The notes: generated from the sequence alone by a model not told the origin. Positions 38,747 through 50,203 are shown, numbered from the stretch's first letter. The stretch is 64,000 nucleotides of DNA from Flintibacter muris (GCF_943192995.1 NZ_CALPCP010000004.1:62001-126000), one strand, 5' to 3'. Translations and numbers: made by a program.

Positions 38747-41700
38747 ATGCAGAATTATCATAGACATACATCTTATAGTAATATTTACATTGCCGATTCA
38801 GCCGCAGTTAATGAAGATTATGCGAAACGTGCTGTTGAATTAGGCCACAAAGTAATATCCAGCGTTGAACATGGTTGGCAGGGATATTATTTTGAAACGT
38901 TTGAGTTAGCTAAAAAATACGATTTGAAGTTCATCTTTGGTGCTGAAGCATATTGGGTTAAAGATCGACACGAAAAGGATCGTACCAATGGTCACATTAT
39001 TCTGTTGGCTAAAAATGAAAATGGACGGAGAGCAATTAACTCCATCCTTTCTACAGCGAATGAAGATGGTTACTACTTCCGTCCACGTGTTGATATGGAA
39101 CTGCTGCTTAGTTTACCAGCAGATGATGTAATGATAACAACGGCCTGTATTGCGTTCTGGCATTATGAGGACATTGAAGATTTACTTGTCCAGTTACATA
39201 GCCATTTTAAGAGCAATCTATTTCTTGAGATTCAGTATCACAATACAGACCCGCAGATTAATTTAAATAAGCGAATTCTGGCCTTGTCTGAAAAGTACAG
39301 CATTGAAATGATTGTTGGAATGGATAGCCACTACATCTATCCAGAGCAATCAAAAGAACGTGACTATATTCTTGCCGCCAAGAATGTTCATTATGATGAT
39401 GAGCAAGGGTGGTATATGGATTATCCTGATGATGATACTACCATGCAGAGGTTCTTAACGCAGGGTGTATTTACCAAAGAGCAGATTCAAAAGGCAATGG
39501 ACAATACTGATCTGTTGCTGGAGTTTGATGATTACTCTGTTTTGTCAAATGGTGAGCCTAATCCGATTTTTTCAAAGGATATTAAGTTACCTACCTTATA
39601 TGATGGCAAACACGAGATTGATGGTAAGTTGTTACCCAAGTTGTCACAGGAGGAACGCAATAAAGAATATAGTAAGCTGATCACAAGGCTTTTCAAAGAA
39701 TATATGGAAGGTGTACCGCCAGAACAATATGATGAATACTTTGAAGGTATTAAGACAGAGGTTCAGGTTATTAAGGACACCAATATGTCAGACTACTTCT
39801 TGATTGACTATTACATGGTTAAACGAGCAATCGAGATGGGGGGCGTTCTGACAAATTCCGGGCGTGGCAGTTCAGTTGGTTACTTTACAAATACTCTCCT
39901 TGGATTCTCTAAGGTGGATCGCTTTCAAAGTCCTATTAAGCTGTATCCAGAGCGTTTTATCAGTAAGAGTCGTATTCTTGAAACCAAGAGCCTTCCCGAT
40001 ATTGACTTGAATTGGGGAACACCAGATATTGCAGCCGAAGCGCAGGAGCAGATTCTTGGTAAAGATCATGCTTATCCCATGATTGCTTTCGGTACGTGTA
40101 AGAAAAAGAGTGCATTCAAACTTTATGCACGTGCGCAGAACATGGACTTCGATCTTGCTAATACTATTTCGGCACAGATTGAAAAGTATGATGAAGCCTT
40201 GAAATATGCAGATGATGATGAAAAGGATGATGTTAACATCTACGATTATGTTGATGAGCAGTATCATTCGTACATTGATGCCAGTAAAAAGTATCAGGGC
40301 ATTATCATGGATAAGAAGAAAGCACCTTGCGCCTATCTGCTATATAGCGGCAGCATTCGTGAAGAGATTGGCCTAATCAAATGTAAGAGTGAAACAACCA
40401 AGAAAGAATATATGACCGCCGTTATTGACGGTGCTATCGCAGAGAATTATAAGTTCTTGAAAAATGATATTCTGAAAGTAGATGTTGTTTTGCTTGTCGA
40501 TATGATTTACAAGCGAATTGGCATTAAGCCACATACTGTAAATGAACTGATGGAACTGGTTAAGAATGATCCGCTTGTATGGGGTATCTATGCTAATGGT
40601 TATACGATGGGCGTAAATCAGGTTGAGAAAGCATCTACAACCAGAAAGTCCATGAAATATCGTCCTAAGAATGTATCAGAGTTGTCAGCTTTTATTGCTG
40701 CTATTCGTCCTGCATTTAAGTCAATGTATTCAAAACTTGAAAATCGTGAAGATTTTTCCTATGACATTCCAGCATTTGATAAGATTCTTCAGACAGAAGA
40801 ACTTCCGCAAAGTTTTATTCTGTATCAGGAACAGACTATGAATACATTGAATTATGCTGGGTTCCCCATTGACGAATGCTACGGCATTATTAAGGCCATT
40901 GCCAAAAAGCATCCTGAAAAGGTTCGTCCGCTAAAGGAACGGTTTATCAATGGATTTAGAGATCGTATCATGGAGGAAGGTACGCCAAAGGAGAAAGCCG
41001 AAGAGGACGCTGCAAGGGTATGGCAGATCATTTCTGACTCTTGCGGATATGGCTTTAACTCTGCTCATGCTTATTGTATGGCACTGGATAGCCTGTATAA
41101 CGCATATCTGAAAGCACACTATCCCTATGAGTTTTATGAAGTCTTACTTCAGACCTATTCTGATAAGGGTAAGAAAGATAAGGTGGCAGAACTCAAGCAA
41201 GAAATGAATCGTGCTTTTGGCATCCAAGAGGGAGAGTACAAGTTTGGATTAGATAATAGAAAGTTCGTTGCCGATCCAGAGAATCATACAATCTATCCTT
41301 CCTTGTTGTCTATTAAAGGGCTTAGTCAGGGATGTGCCAATGATCTGTATGCTCTTGGCAAAAAGAAATACGATAATTTCTATGAATTATGGAAAGACCT
41401 TAAAAAGAAAAAGAATCTAAATAGCGGCAAAATTAATACGCTGGTTGAAATTGGATACTTTGATGACTTCGGTTCCATTGGCAAAATTAAGAGGTTTATT
41501 GAAATTCTCGACAAACTTTATGATCGTTCTCAGTTTAGCAAATCTAATCCTCCAACTGAATTTATTGAATACATCAAAAAGTATTCAGAAGAAACCGAAA
41601 AACAATATAGAAAGTTTGATTTTGATTCTGCATTACATGAAATTTGGTATGACTTAGAAGATATTGAAATTCCATTTAGTATGCGCTTGAAATACGAACT

Positions 41701-42049
41701 TGACAATATCGGTTATGTAAAGACTTGTATGCCAGATATGTCGCCAGAGTATGCGTTTGTACAGGAATATGAATGCAAATACAAGAATCCTAAATTAACA
41801 CTGTATCGTCTTTGTGATGGCAGCACTGAGGTTGTTAAGGTTCGGCGTAAGAAGTATGATGAAGCACCTATCAATGTCGGTGATATTATCAAGACTATTG
41901 AATGTTCTGAGGAAGGCCGCTGGTCTAAGGATTCTAATGGTGACTGGCAGCAGAGCCAGCAGGATAAGGAAAGTATACTGAAAAAATGGTCGTTTGTTCG
42001 TGAAGGAGAAGAAAAACATGACGATACTTGGGTTCCTTATGGATATTGA
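38747..42049 (+). CDS. dnaE: DNA polymerase III alpha subunit (DnaE-like, family C)
   Basis: 1100 residues, near the usual length of DnaE. The PHP domain opens with YHRHTSYSN (metal-binding His) and continues to about 280. The catalytic palm follows (DYFLIDYYMV, NSGRGSSVGYFTNTLLGF and the SLPDIDLNWG Asp motif, where DIDLN supplies the catalytic aspartates), and the fingers with YAGFPIDECYG and NSAHAYCMA. No 3'-5' exonuclease domain is present. It copies the element's DNA with the helicase and primase. SPbeta carries a similar DnaE (YorL). Confidence 0.9.
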   Translation: MQNYHRHTSYSNIYIADSAAVNEDYAKRAVELGHKVISSVEHGWQGYYFETFELAKKYDLKFIFGAEAYWVKDRHEKDRTNGHIILLAKNENGRRAINSILSTANEDGYYFRPRVDMELLLSLPADDVMITTACIAFWHYEDIEDLLVQLHSHFKSNLFLEIQYHNTDPQINLNKRILALSEKYSIEMIVGMDSHYIYPEQSKERDYILAAKNVHYDDEQGWYMDYPDDDTTMQRFLTQGVFTKEQIQKAMDNTDLLLEFDDYSVLSNGEPNPIFSKDIKLPTLYDGKHEIDGKLLPKLSQEERNKEYSKLITRLFKEYMEGVPPEQYDEYFEGIKTEVQVIKDTNMSDYFLIDYYMVKRAIEMGGVLTNSGRGSSVGYFTNTLLGFSKVDRFQSPIKLYPERFISKSRILETKSLPDIDLNWGTPDIAAEAQEQILGKDHAYPMIAFGTCKKKSAFKLYARAQNMDFDLANTISAQIEKYDEALKYADDDEKDDVNIYDYVDEQYHSYIDASKKYQGIIMDKKKAPCAYLLYSGSIREEIGLIKCKSETTKKEYMTAVIDGAIAENYKFLKNDILKVDVVLLVDMIYKRIGIKPHTVNELMELVKNDPLVWGIYANGYTMGVNQVEKASTTRKSMKYRPKNVSELSAFIAAIRPAFKSMYSKLENREDFSYDIPAFDKILQTEELPQSFILYQEQTMNTLNYAGFPIDECYGIIKAIAKKHPEKVRPLKERFINGFRDRIMEEGTPKEKAEEDAARVWQIISDSCGYGFNSAHAYCMALDSLYNAYLKAHYPYEFYEVLLQTYSDKGKKDKVAELKQEMNRAFGIQEGEYKFGLDNRKFVADPENHTIYPSLLSIKGLSQGCANDLYALGKKKYDNFYELWKDLKKKKNLNSGKINTLVEIGYFDDFGSIGKIKRFIEILDKLYDRSQFSKSNPPTEFIEYIKKYSEETEKQYRKFDFDSALHEIWYDLEDIEIPFSMRLKYELDNIGYVKTCMPDMSPEYAFVQEYECKYKNPKLTLYRLCDGSTEVVKVRRKKYDEAPINVGDIIKTIECSEEGRWSKDSNGDWQQSQQDKESILKKWSFVREGEEKHDDTWVPYGY

Positions 42050-42064
42050 TGAAAGGTGTATAAA

Positions 42065-42223
42065 ATGAGATATAAGTTCTGGTTTGAAGTTGAAATTCCA
42101 GATGAGAAAGCATCTGATGAATCCTTACAGAAATTATTTCAAAATGTTGCCAACGCAATACAGCCAGTGTGTCATTTTGATGATAACGATTGGGATTTTT
42201 GTGTAGCACATGACAATTTCTGA
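42065..42223 (+). CDS. Very small acidic protein
   Basis: 52 residues, ATG 42065 after GAAAGGTG. Begins MRYKFWFEVEIPDEKASDES, a beta-alpha unit like those in small phage proteins. Unknown. Confidence 0.5.
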   Translation: MRYKFWFEVEIPDEKASDESLQKLFQNVANAIQPVCHFDDNDWDFCVAHDNF

Positions 42224-42235
42224 TTGGAGGATTTT

Positions 42236-42436
42236 ATGACTTGTCCATATTGTGAAGCTACTTCAAATGATTTTTCTGTTGTAAATCAAACATCTGAATA
42301 CAGCGGTATTGAAATTGCCCTTAACAGACAGGGAATGTTAAGGGCAAGGGTATTGGATTCTTATGATAAGTTCTCAACACAAGATATTGTTGAAATTAAA
42401 TATTGTCCCTTATGTGGGAAGTTATTTAAAAAGTAA
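42236..42436 (+). CDS. Small zinc-ribbon protein
   Basis: 66 residues. CPYC at the start and CPLCG near the end form the two halves of a zinc ribbon. GGAGG precedes ATG 42236. No partner or target is evident. Confidence 0.55.
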   Translation: MTCPYCEATSNDFSVVNQTSEYSGIEIALNRQGMLRARVLDSYDKFSTQDIVEIKYCPLCGKLFKK

Positions 42437-42448
42437 GGAGAGTTGAAT

Positions 42449-42730
42449 ATGAAAAAATTTTTTGTCTTTCTGATTGCTGCCATTCTGTGCATTAGTCTTT
42501 GCGCTTGTACACAGGAAGAAATGAACTTTAGAAGTAATGCTGGCCTGACAGAGATTCCTAACAGAGACAACCTTTATTATGATGCAAATACAAAAATTGT
42601 TTATATTGTTTATCGTGAGAAAAGTGGTTATGGAGGATATGGATTTATGTCTGCATACTATTCTTCTAATGGACTGCCTTATTGCTATGATGCAAACAGT
42701 CAAACACTCATTGAAATTGATGGGCGGTGA
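42449..42730 (+). CDS. Lipoprotein
   Basis: 93 residues with a signal peptide and lipobox (LCISLCAC, Cys near 19-21). GGAG lies eight bases before ATG 42449. The mature part is short and Tyr-rich (YGGYGFMSAYYSS). Export to the cell surface is likely; function unknown. Confidence 0.65.
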   Translation: MKKFFVFLIAAILCISLCACTQEEMNFRSNAGLTEIPNRDNLYYDANTKIVYIVYREKSGYGGYGFMSAYYSSNGLPYCYDANSQTLIEIDGR

Positions 42731-42735
42731 GATTA

Positions 42736-43020
42736 TTGGCTAATCTTACTAAATACGAACAGGAAACAATCATTAACTATAATAATGAAGAAAAGACCGC
42801 TTCTATCTTTACATATGATAGATCACTTATACGAAAATTAGATAAGAGGTTGCCAGATTATCCAGATATTACAGTAGTTCGTAGAGGCGAGGATTGGGCT
42901 GAATATAGTTTGCCGAAGAAATGGCTCAAGGTTGGATTCCCAAGACAATTATCTGATGAACAACGTGCAGAAATGGCAAATAGAATGAGGGCAGCGAGGG
43001 ATAGCACAAATGAGAACTAA
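42736..43020 (+). CDS. Small hypothetical protein
   Basis: 94 residues from TTG 42736 (GGTGAG upstream). Contains KYEQETIINYNNEEKTASIFTYDR, a segment typical of a widespread family of small Clostridia phage and plasmid proteins of unknown role, with a basic C-terminus. Overlaps the next gene by 11 bases. Confidence 0.6.
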   Translation: MANLTKYEQETIINYNNEEKTASIFTYDRSLIRKLDKRLPDYPDITVVRRGEDWAEYSLPKKWLKVGFPRQLSDEQRAEMANRMRAARDSTNEN

Positions 43021-43345
43021 AGATGAACTCTTTATGCTTGGTGAAATATCTACTTTGCTTCAGTATCTTTTTATGAATGAGAGCCATACTATCACATTCA
43101 ACAATGGCCTTACCAATTTGAAGATAAGAATGGATGAGAATTTTAATATCCTATGTCAAAATTTGAGTTTTCCTGATATTCCTGAATCTGATTTTACAGA
43201 ACAAATGACTCCATTGTATATGTTGGGAGTGATTCAGATTCTTCACAATACGCCTCCAGTAGAATTTAAGGATTCATTTAAAAACAGATGGGAAGAAATC
43301 AAAAAGATCACTTTAGCTAATCTTGCTTTGAATAGGAATAAGTAA
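43010..43345 (+). CDS. Hypothetical protein
   Basis: 111 residues, mostly helical. ATG 43010 lies inside the previous gene. No recognised motif. Confidence 0.55.
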   Translation: MRTKDELFMLGEISTLLQYLFMNESHTITFNNGLTNLKIRMDENFNILCQNLSFPDIPESDFTEQMTPLYMLGVIQILHNTPPVEFKDSFKNRWEEIKKITLANLALNRNK

Positions 43346-43609
43346 ATGGTAAGATTTAAGATTAAAGAAATCGACTGTTATTATGCCTCTGATACAATAT
43401 TGGACTTTATAATTTATGCAGAATCTAATTTGCATAATATTGGTCGATATAATGGTTCTTTATCATTGTACTACAAATGTCTATATATCAGACGCAAAGA
43501 TTCGGTAATATATAAATATGGAGAAGATAGAAATGGTGATATTCAACGATTGAAACAATTCATGCGTAGATGTTGCCGTGAAATTAATTTATGGAAAAGG
43601 AAGGTATAG
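43346..43609 (+). CDS. Small basic protein
   Basis: 87 residues, starting directly after the previous stop. Basic C-terminus (RLKQFMRRCCREINLWKRK). May bind nucleic acid. Unknown. Confidence 0.5.
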   Translation: MVRFKIKEIDCYYASDTILDFIIYAESNLHNIGRYNGSLSLYYKCLYIRRKDSVIYKYGEDRNGDIQRLKQFMRRCCREINLWKRKV

Positions 43610-43614
43610 TTTTA

Positions 43615-43914
43615 GTGGGTAAAAATAGCGGCATTCTTTACTTAGATGGAAAGGCTCTGTGCATGGCTGAAATGCCTGAAATCACATTTGAGCCTAATAA
43701 AGATGATACATATTTATTTTCTGCTTGTAAAAACCATTCAATTACTGGAACATTTATCTATCTTAGAATGAGCCGCAAAAAATTTATTCGCAATCTGATA
43801 AAACAAGGTTATTCAAAGAAAAACGCAAAATGGATTGCATGGTATTGTTGTAAAAAAAGAATTCCTTACAGTAAAGCAAACACTTTAATTTATTTTGGCC
43901 TGTCGATTGTATGA
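43615..43914 (+). CDS. Hypothetical protein
   Basis: 99 residues from GTG 43615 (AAGGAAGG ten bases upstream); an ATG at 43591 precedes the ribosome site. Starts (M)GKNSGILYLDGKAL. A helical SRKKFIRNLIKQGYSKKNAKWIAWYC segment looks like a small DNA-binding motif. Unknown role. Confidence 0.5.
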   Translation: MGKNSGILYLDGKALCMAEMPEITFEPNKDDTYLFSACKNHSITGTFIYLRMSRKKFIRNLIKQGYSKKNAKWIAWYCCKKRIPYSKANTLIYFGLSIV

Positions 43915-43921
43915 GGTGATT

Positions 43922-44134
43922 ATGGGTGCTATCTTACGGCTTGATAAAATGCCAACAAAATGTAGTGTGTGTCCGTTTGCTTATGACGATGTACAACGGT
44001 GTAAGTTAAGATCATCTTCTCTTATCTCTGGCAAAACCAGACCAAATCGAATGCCATTATGCCCATTACAAAATGAAGGAAAATACATATCTGCATTATT
44101 AAAGTCGATTCATAGAATAACAGTTAAGAGGTGA
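43922..44134 (+). CDS. Small Cys-containing protein
   Basis: 70 residues, ATG 43922 behind GAGGTG. MPTKCSVCPFA..CKLR..RPNRMPLCPL has four Cys in zinc-knuckle spacing, a pattern common in Clostridia phage genomes. Function unknown. Confidence 0.55.
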   Translation: MGAILRLDKMPTKCSVCPFAYDDVQRCKLRSSSLISGKTRPNRMPLCPLQNEGKYISALLKSIHRITVKR

Positions 44135-44140
44135 TTTCAC

Positions 44141-44671
44141 ATTTTAGAACTATATAAATATACCGACAAGGAAATTGAACAGCTTGTAAAATCTATTGTG
44201 ATTCTTACTGACACCAGAGAGCAAAAGAATCAGCATATTCTTGACTGGCTTGATAAAAAGCATATTCCACATAAGACAAAGGCATTATCTAATGGCGACT
44301 ATAGCTTTTATGTTCCTGCAAATCCTGATCTCAACATAGACCGTGACTTGTTTTTCGATAAGGAAATCATGGTGGAACGTAAAGGATCGCTGGAGGAACT
44401 GAGTGGCAACTTCTCGCAGCAACGAGCAAGGTTCGAGGAAGAAATGGCTACATATCCCGGTATCAAATATCTATTAGTAGAAAATGCCAACTATCAAGAC
44501 ATTATTACAGGGAATTATGATACAAAGTTTTCCGCAAAGGCTTATCTTGCCAGTCTACACACCTTTAATCATCGCTATGGCCTCCAGATGATGTTCATGC
44601 CTGATCCGCAGTATTCAGGCTATTTCCTCTATGGTGTCTTTACATATTTTTTGAAACAAAAATTGCGATAA
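44141..44671 (+). CDS. ERCC4-type structure-specific nuclease, AUU start
   Basis: 176 residues from ATT 44141, seven bases behind GAGGTG. The later GTG at 44198 has no ribosome site and would remove the conserved N-terminus. ILTDTREQKN and later MVERKGSLEEL (ERK) are the ERCC4/Mus81 nuclease motifs; the C-terminus is short and lacks an HhH pair. Such phage nucleases resolve branched DNA. It ends just before the promoter at 44674. Confidence 0.75.
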   Translation: MLELYKYTDKEIEQLVKSIVILTDTREQKNQHILDWLDKKHIPHKTKALSNGDYSFYVPANPDLNIDRDLFFDKEIMVERKGSLEELSGNFSQQRARFEEEMATYPGIKYLLVENANYQDIITGNYDTKFSAKAYLASLHTFNHRYGLQMMFMPDPQYSGYFLYGVFTYFLKQKLR

Positions 44672-44673
44672 GC

Positions 44674-44702
44674 CTGACAATAACAATATTTATAACTATA
44701 AT
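44674..44702 (+). promoter_or_regulatory. Promoter with repeat in its spacer
   Basis: CTGACA at 44674 and TATAAT at 44697 with a 17-base spacer occupied by the 18-bp repeat. It drives ligA and has the same design as the promoter at 11401. Confidence 0.75.
44679..44696 (+). repeat. 18-bp directional repeat, copy 12
   Basis: AATAACAATATTTATAAC between -35 and -10 of the ligA promoter. Confidence 0.7.
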
Positions 44703-44754
44703 AATAACAGGTGGGCCAGCCGTCAATATTGCAGGCAAAGAAAGGAAATGATAG

Positions 44755-46734
<1,980 letters not shown>

Positions 46735-46752
46735 GGTGATTAATAAGAAAGC

Positions 46753-46778
46753 GGGATGTGCGCCTTAACACACATCCC
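46753..46778 (+). terminator. Hairpin between ligA and the converging gene
   Basis: GGGATGTG pairs with CACATCCC (8 bp) around a 10-base loop, between two converging genes. Likely a bidirectional terminator. Confidence 0.65.
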
Positions 46779-46791
46779 ACCATAGAAAACC

Positions 46792-47064
46792 TTATTCTTC
46801 AGCTTGTGCCGCCTTCTTGCTAATCGCTTTTTCAAGCAGAGCATCAATTTCTTCCTCAGTTAATCCAGCTTCTTTTGCCTTTGCAATCAGCAATTTTGTT
46901 TTTGCGGCCTTAGAGGTACGAGGCTTGGGGTTCAAAATGGAATTCTTCTTTTCCTCCAGCTTTTGAATTGCTTCTTTGTGAGACTTGATTTTTGCATCAA
47001 TCTCAGCAATGCGTTCTTCAGGAGGGCGGCGAATTACTTTTCTTTTTTCGGCAGTTTCAGCCAT
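46792..47064 (-). CDS. Small coiled-coil, Lys/Ala-rich protein
   Basis: 90 residues on the minus strand, start ATG 47064 behind AAGGAG. A coiled coil (RIAEIDAKIKSHKEAIQKLEEKKNSIL) precedes a Lys/Ala-rich helix like those of MobC or histone-like proteins. It is the only minus-strand gene between the immunity region and the right end, so it may be expressed in the lysogen. Confidence 0.6.
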   Translation of the reverse strand: MAETAEKRKVIRRPPEERIAEIDAKIKSHKEAIQKLEEKKNSILNPKPRTSKAAKTKLLIAKAKEAGLTEEEIDALLEKAISKKAAQAEE

Positions 47065-47146
47065 AGGTATCAACTCCTTTGCTCAATTTAGGCAAAGTAA
47101 TTATAACACAGGAAACTCATATTGTAAACATGAAAGGTGAAATTAA

Positions 47147-48266
47147 ATGGGAAATTATATTTACACGAACAAGGACTTGATTAAAATGCAATCTCGTCCG
47201 TTCGATACAAAGCTCCAAGTGACAACTGCAAAGTTCCTTGAGTTTTGCCAAAAGACCCAATATAACGTTTCCCTCTCATTTTCGGGGGGGGGCAGATAGT
47301 TCAGTTCTGTTAGATATGTTTGCAAAGTTCTGGTCTTTGCATCGTGATCAGCATGACAACAAACCATTGACTGTAGTTTATGCCAATACCAGTAATGAGT
47401 TTGCATCTATGCCAAAGCACGTCCAATTCTTTTGTAATTATATTGAACAGAAATATGATATAAAAATTGATTTGCACATTGTACGCAGTAAAATTACTTT
47501 CTTTGATGTAGTTAGGACAGAGGGGTATCCTGTAGCCAGCAAAAAAGTCGCTCGGATGATTCGTGATATTAAAGCAGATTTAAAAGCAAACAATATTGCT
47601 TATTCAGAGATTGAACCATTTTTAGATAAAGGAATTGAATCAACGCAATATCTTCGTTCTTTGCATTTGCGAAATGGGGTAATCCTATATCTAACTGGCT
47701 ATACAAGCAAAGATACTGTTTGTAATGCTTGGACGCTGCCTAAGAAATGGAGGAAACTAATTGAGGCTCCATTTGATATAAGTGAAAAATGTTGCTTCTA
47801 TTTAAAAAAAGAACCAATCAGGCTTGTAGATAAAGAATTGAAATCAAATCCAATATACGGAACGCTGGCTGAAGATAGCGAAATACGTAAAGACGCATAT
47901 CTCAAAAAGGGATGTAACGCTTTTAAGAACGGACATGGTAAATCAACGCCTATGGGCTTTTGGACACGGCAAGATGTTCTTCGTTACCTTTATGATTTTA
48001 ATATTCCTATTGCGCCTCCCTATGGAAGTATCACAAAGTTAGAGAATGGGCAGTTTGAATTTACTGGTGAACATAATACTGGATGTAAGTTGTGTCTGTT
48101 TGGTTGTCATTTGGAGCATGAACCTAATCGAATTCAGCGATTGGAAACGATTGAACCAAATACATATAAATTCGTAATGAAAAGTAGAGAAGAAGGAGGT
48201 CTTGGCTATCGTGAAGTAATGGACTATTTAGGCATACCGTATGAAACATCAATTAATAAATCATAG
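47147..48266 (+). CDS. PAPS-reductase-like PP-loop enzyme, frameshifted at poly-G
   Basis: ATG 47147 follows AAGGTG. The first 46 codons reach TTTTCG and a G9 tract (47284), then stop. The frame open to 48266 continues GGADSSVLLDMFAKFW. With G8 the sequence is LSFSGGADSSVLLD, a textbook PP-loop (SGGxDS) of the PAPS reductase/adenine-nucleotide hydrolase family, giving about 373 residues. A C-terminal Cys pair (GCKLCLFGCH) may bind iron-sulfur. The tract therefore sits exactly in the ATP-binding loop. Second PP-loop enzyme of the element, 20 kb from the first. OFF as assembled. Confidence 0.85.
47284..47292 (+). repeat. Poly-G tract 8 (G9, out of frame)
   Basis: Nine G followed by CAGATAGTT. 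G8 would restore the PP-loop enzyme. Confidence 0.9.
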
Positions 48267-48280
48267 AAAGGAAAAGAAAA

Positions 48281-48448
48281 ATGAATCGCAAGCAAAAGCA
48301 AAATGAACAGAAACCAAAGAGTGAAAACAAAATGCGCTGCATGGAATGCGGATCATCCCGTGGCACGATGCACAAGATTAAAATGCCTAATGGCAGTAAA
48401 GGTTATCTTTGTGATTTCTGCTTTGATGCTTATCGCAATGATAAATAA
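48281..48448 (+). CDS. Small zinc-ribbon protein
   Basis: 55 residues, AAGGAA upstream of ATG 48281. CMECG and CDFCF make a zinc ribbon after a basic tail. Related in style to the other small zinc proteins. No target known. Confidence 0.5.
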   Translation: MNRKQKQNEQKPKSENKMRCMECGSSRGTMHKIKMPNGSKGYLCDFCFDAYRNDK

Positions 48449-48479
48449 AAATAATGATAATTGGTCAGGAGGAATTCTA

Positions 48480-49165
48480 TGAAAATTGTTTCACCCAGCT
48501 TTGAGATTATTACCCCCATTGATGGAACGGAAATTTTAAAGACGATTGAGGAAGTTGGACGTACTTGCTATAAGAGTGAGGATAAGATTACTGACGATTC
48601 CTGTTTCGGTTTTGCACAGCGCATTATTAAGAGTGGACATGAAGCTGTAATTGAACACTACAATGTAACCGTTCGACTTACAAATGATCGTGGCGTATCT
48701 CACGAGGAAGTTCGCCATCGTATTGCAAGTTATGCACAAGAAAGCACTCGTTACTGTAATTATTCTAAGGATAAGTTTGGTAGCGAGATTACATATATCG
48801 ATATTAAGGGCGGCATGGAGCTTGATCCGAAGGTCAGCCAGCTTAACGCAGAGACTTTCACGGCTATTTATGATGAATGGGTACAGGCTTGTCTTGATGC
48901 TGAGAAGCATTATAACAGAATGATTGAACTTGGAGCAACGCCGCAAGTTGCACGTTCTGTTCTCAACAATTCAACAAAGACAGAAATTTGTGTCACAATG
49001 AATCTTCGAGAGTGGCGACATTTCTTCCGTCTGCGTACTGCTCCAGCAGCGCACCCGCAAATGAGGGAGATTGCGATTCAACTTTTAATGGCATTTAAGA
49101 TGATGATTCCCGTTGTTTTTGATGACATTTATCAGGAGTATTTGGAGAGTGTCAAGGAGAACTAA
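48480..49165 (+). CDS. thyX: Flavin-dependent thymidylate synthase
   Basis: 228 residues. RHRIASYAQESTRY with RHR at 79-81 is the ThyX motif (RHRxxSxxxxSxR), and EWRHFFRLRTAPAAHPQMREIA the C-terminal block. It makes dTMP from dUMP with FAD and methylene-tetrahydrofolate, the latter supplied by FolD (55372). It is needed alongside dUTPase and RNR for phage DNA synthesis. AGGAGG precedes ATG 48480. An HNH gene follows, a common site for homing enzymes. Confidence 0.95.
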
Positions 49166-49169
49166 TAAG

Positions 49170-49670
49170 ATTATTGATTGTGGCGATTACTGCAAAGTCG
49201 AATTGTATTATCCGCATTCAAATTTTGTTTGTGATTATGTGCTGATTTCAAAGTCTGATGTAAAACTTGTAAGACAAATCTACTGGCGCAAGACTGAGCA
49301 TGGATACGCAAGAGGTAAAAATCCATTTACTAAAAAAGATATATTTCTTCATAAGTATATTACACATACAACTAAAGACACTGTAATTGATCACATTAAC
49401 CGAAATAAATTGGATTGCAGACGTGAAAACATGCGCATTGCTGATAGTCAAATCAATTCATTAAATCGCAATGCGCCATGCAATTCCAGCACTGGATATA
49501 AGGGCGTTACATTAGATTGCAGAACAGGTAAATTTCGAGCTTATGTAAAAGTTGATAGAAAACAAATCAATCTCGGCCTTTTTGATACCGCTGAATTGGC
49601 ATATCAAGAAAGAAACAATTATGAACGTTGTCTTATGACAATTATGACTATGAAATGCAAGGGGGTTTGA
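49170..49670 (+). CDS. HNH homing-type endonuclease with AP2 domain, AUU start
   Basis: 166 residues. The best start is ATT 49170, ten bases behind AAGGAG; the ORF also extends upstream inside thyX without a ribosome site. HKYITHTTKDTVIDHINRNKLDCRRENMRIA is the HNH core (His..Asn..His type); SSTGYKGVTLDCRTGKFRAYV is an AP2 DNA-binding domain. Free-standing homing endonucleases of this form nick near thymidylate synthase or RNR genes; here it lies just after thyX. Confidence 0.8.
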   Translation: MIDCGDYCKVELYYPHSNFVCDYVLISKSDVKLVRQIYWRKTEHGYARGKNPFTKKDIFLHKYITHTTKDTVIDHINRNKLDCRRENMRIADSQINSLNRNAPCNSSTGYKGVTLDCRTGKFRAYVKVDRKQINLGLFDTAELAYQERNNYERCLMTIMTMKCKGV

Positions 49671-49671
49671 T

Positions 49672-50202
49672 ATGAAAGTAGTTTGTATTTCCGGGAAGGC
49701 ACAGCATGGTAAAGATACTTTAGCTGGTATTTTGAAGAAACATCTTGAGGATCATGGGAACCGAGTATTGGTAACTCATTTTGGTGATTTGCTGAAGTAT
49801 ATCTGCGAAAAATTCTTTGATTGGGATAGGCAGAAAGACGAAAAGGGAAGAACACTTCTTCAGTATGTTGGTACAGATGTTATCCGAACACAAGAACCGA
49901 ATTTCTGGACAGATTTTATCAAGAAAGTTTTGACACTGTTTCCTGATGAATGGGATTATGTCCTGATTCCTGACTGTCGTTTTCCTAATGAGATCGAATG
50001 TTTTAAGGATGGCAATTTTGATGTACGCCTTGTAAGAATTACCCGCCCGAACTGTGATTCTGGTCTTACAGAGCAGCAGTTAAATCATCCTTCTGAAACA
50101 GCAATGGATAATTACCATGCAGATTGTTATATCGTCAATGATTCCACATTGGACAATCTCGAAGCACAAGTTTCAGAGATTCTAAAAACTATCGGAGGTT
50201 AA
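49672..50202 (+). CDS. Deoxynucleoside monophosphate kinase
   Basis: 176 residues. ISGKAQHGKDTLAGIL at 6-21 is the Walker A loop, and VLIPDCRFPNE and WDRQKDEKGRTLLQYVGTD are the motifs of the phage dNMP kinase family (T4 gp1 type), which makes dNDPs. It works between ThyX and NrdD. GGGGG upstream of ATG 49672 sits in the end of the HNH gene. Confidence 0.85.
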   Translation: MKVVCISGKAQHGKDTLAGILKKHLEDHGNRVLVTHFGDLLKYICEKFFDWDRQKDEKGRTLLQYVGTDVIRTQEPNFWTDFIKKVLTLFPDEWDYVLIPDCRFPNEIECFKDGNFDVRLVRITRPNCDSGLTEQQLNHPSETAMDNYHADCYIVNDSTLDNLEAQVSEILKTIGG

Positions 50203-50203
50203 A

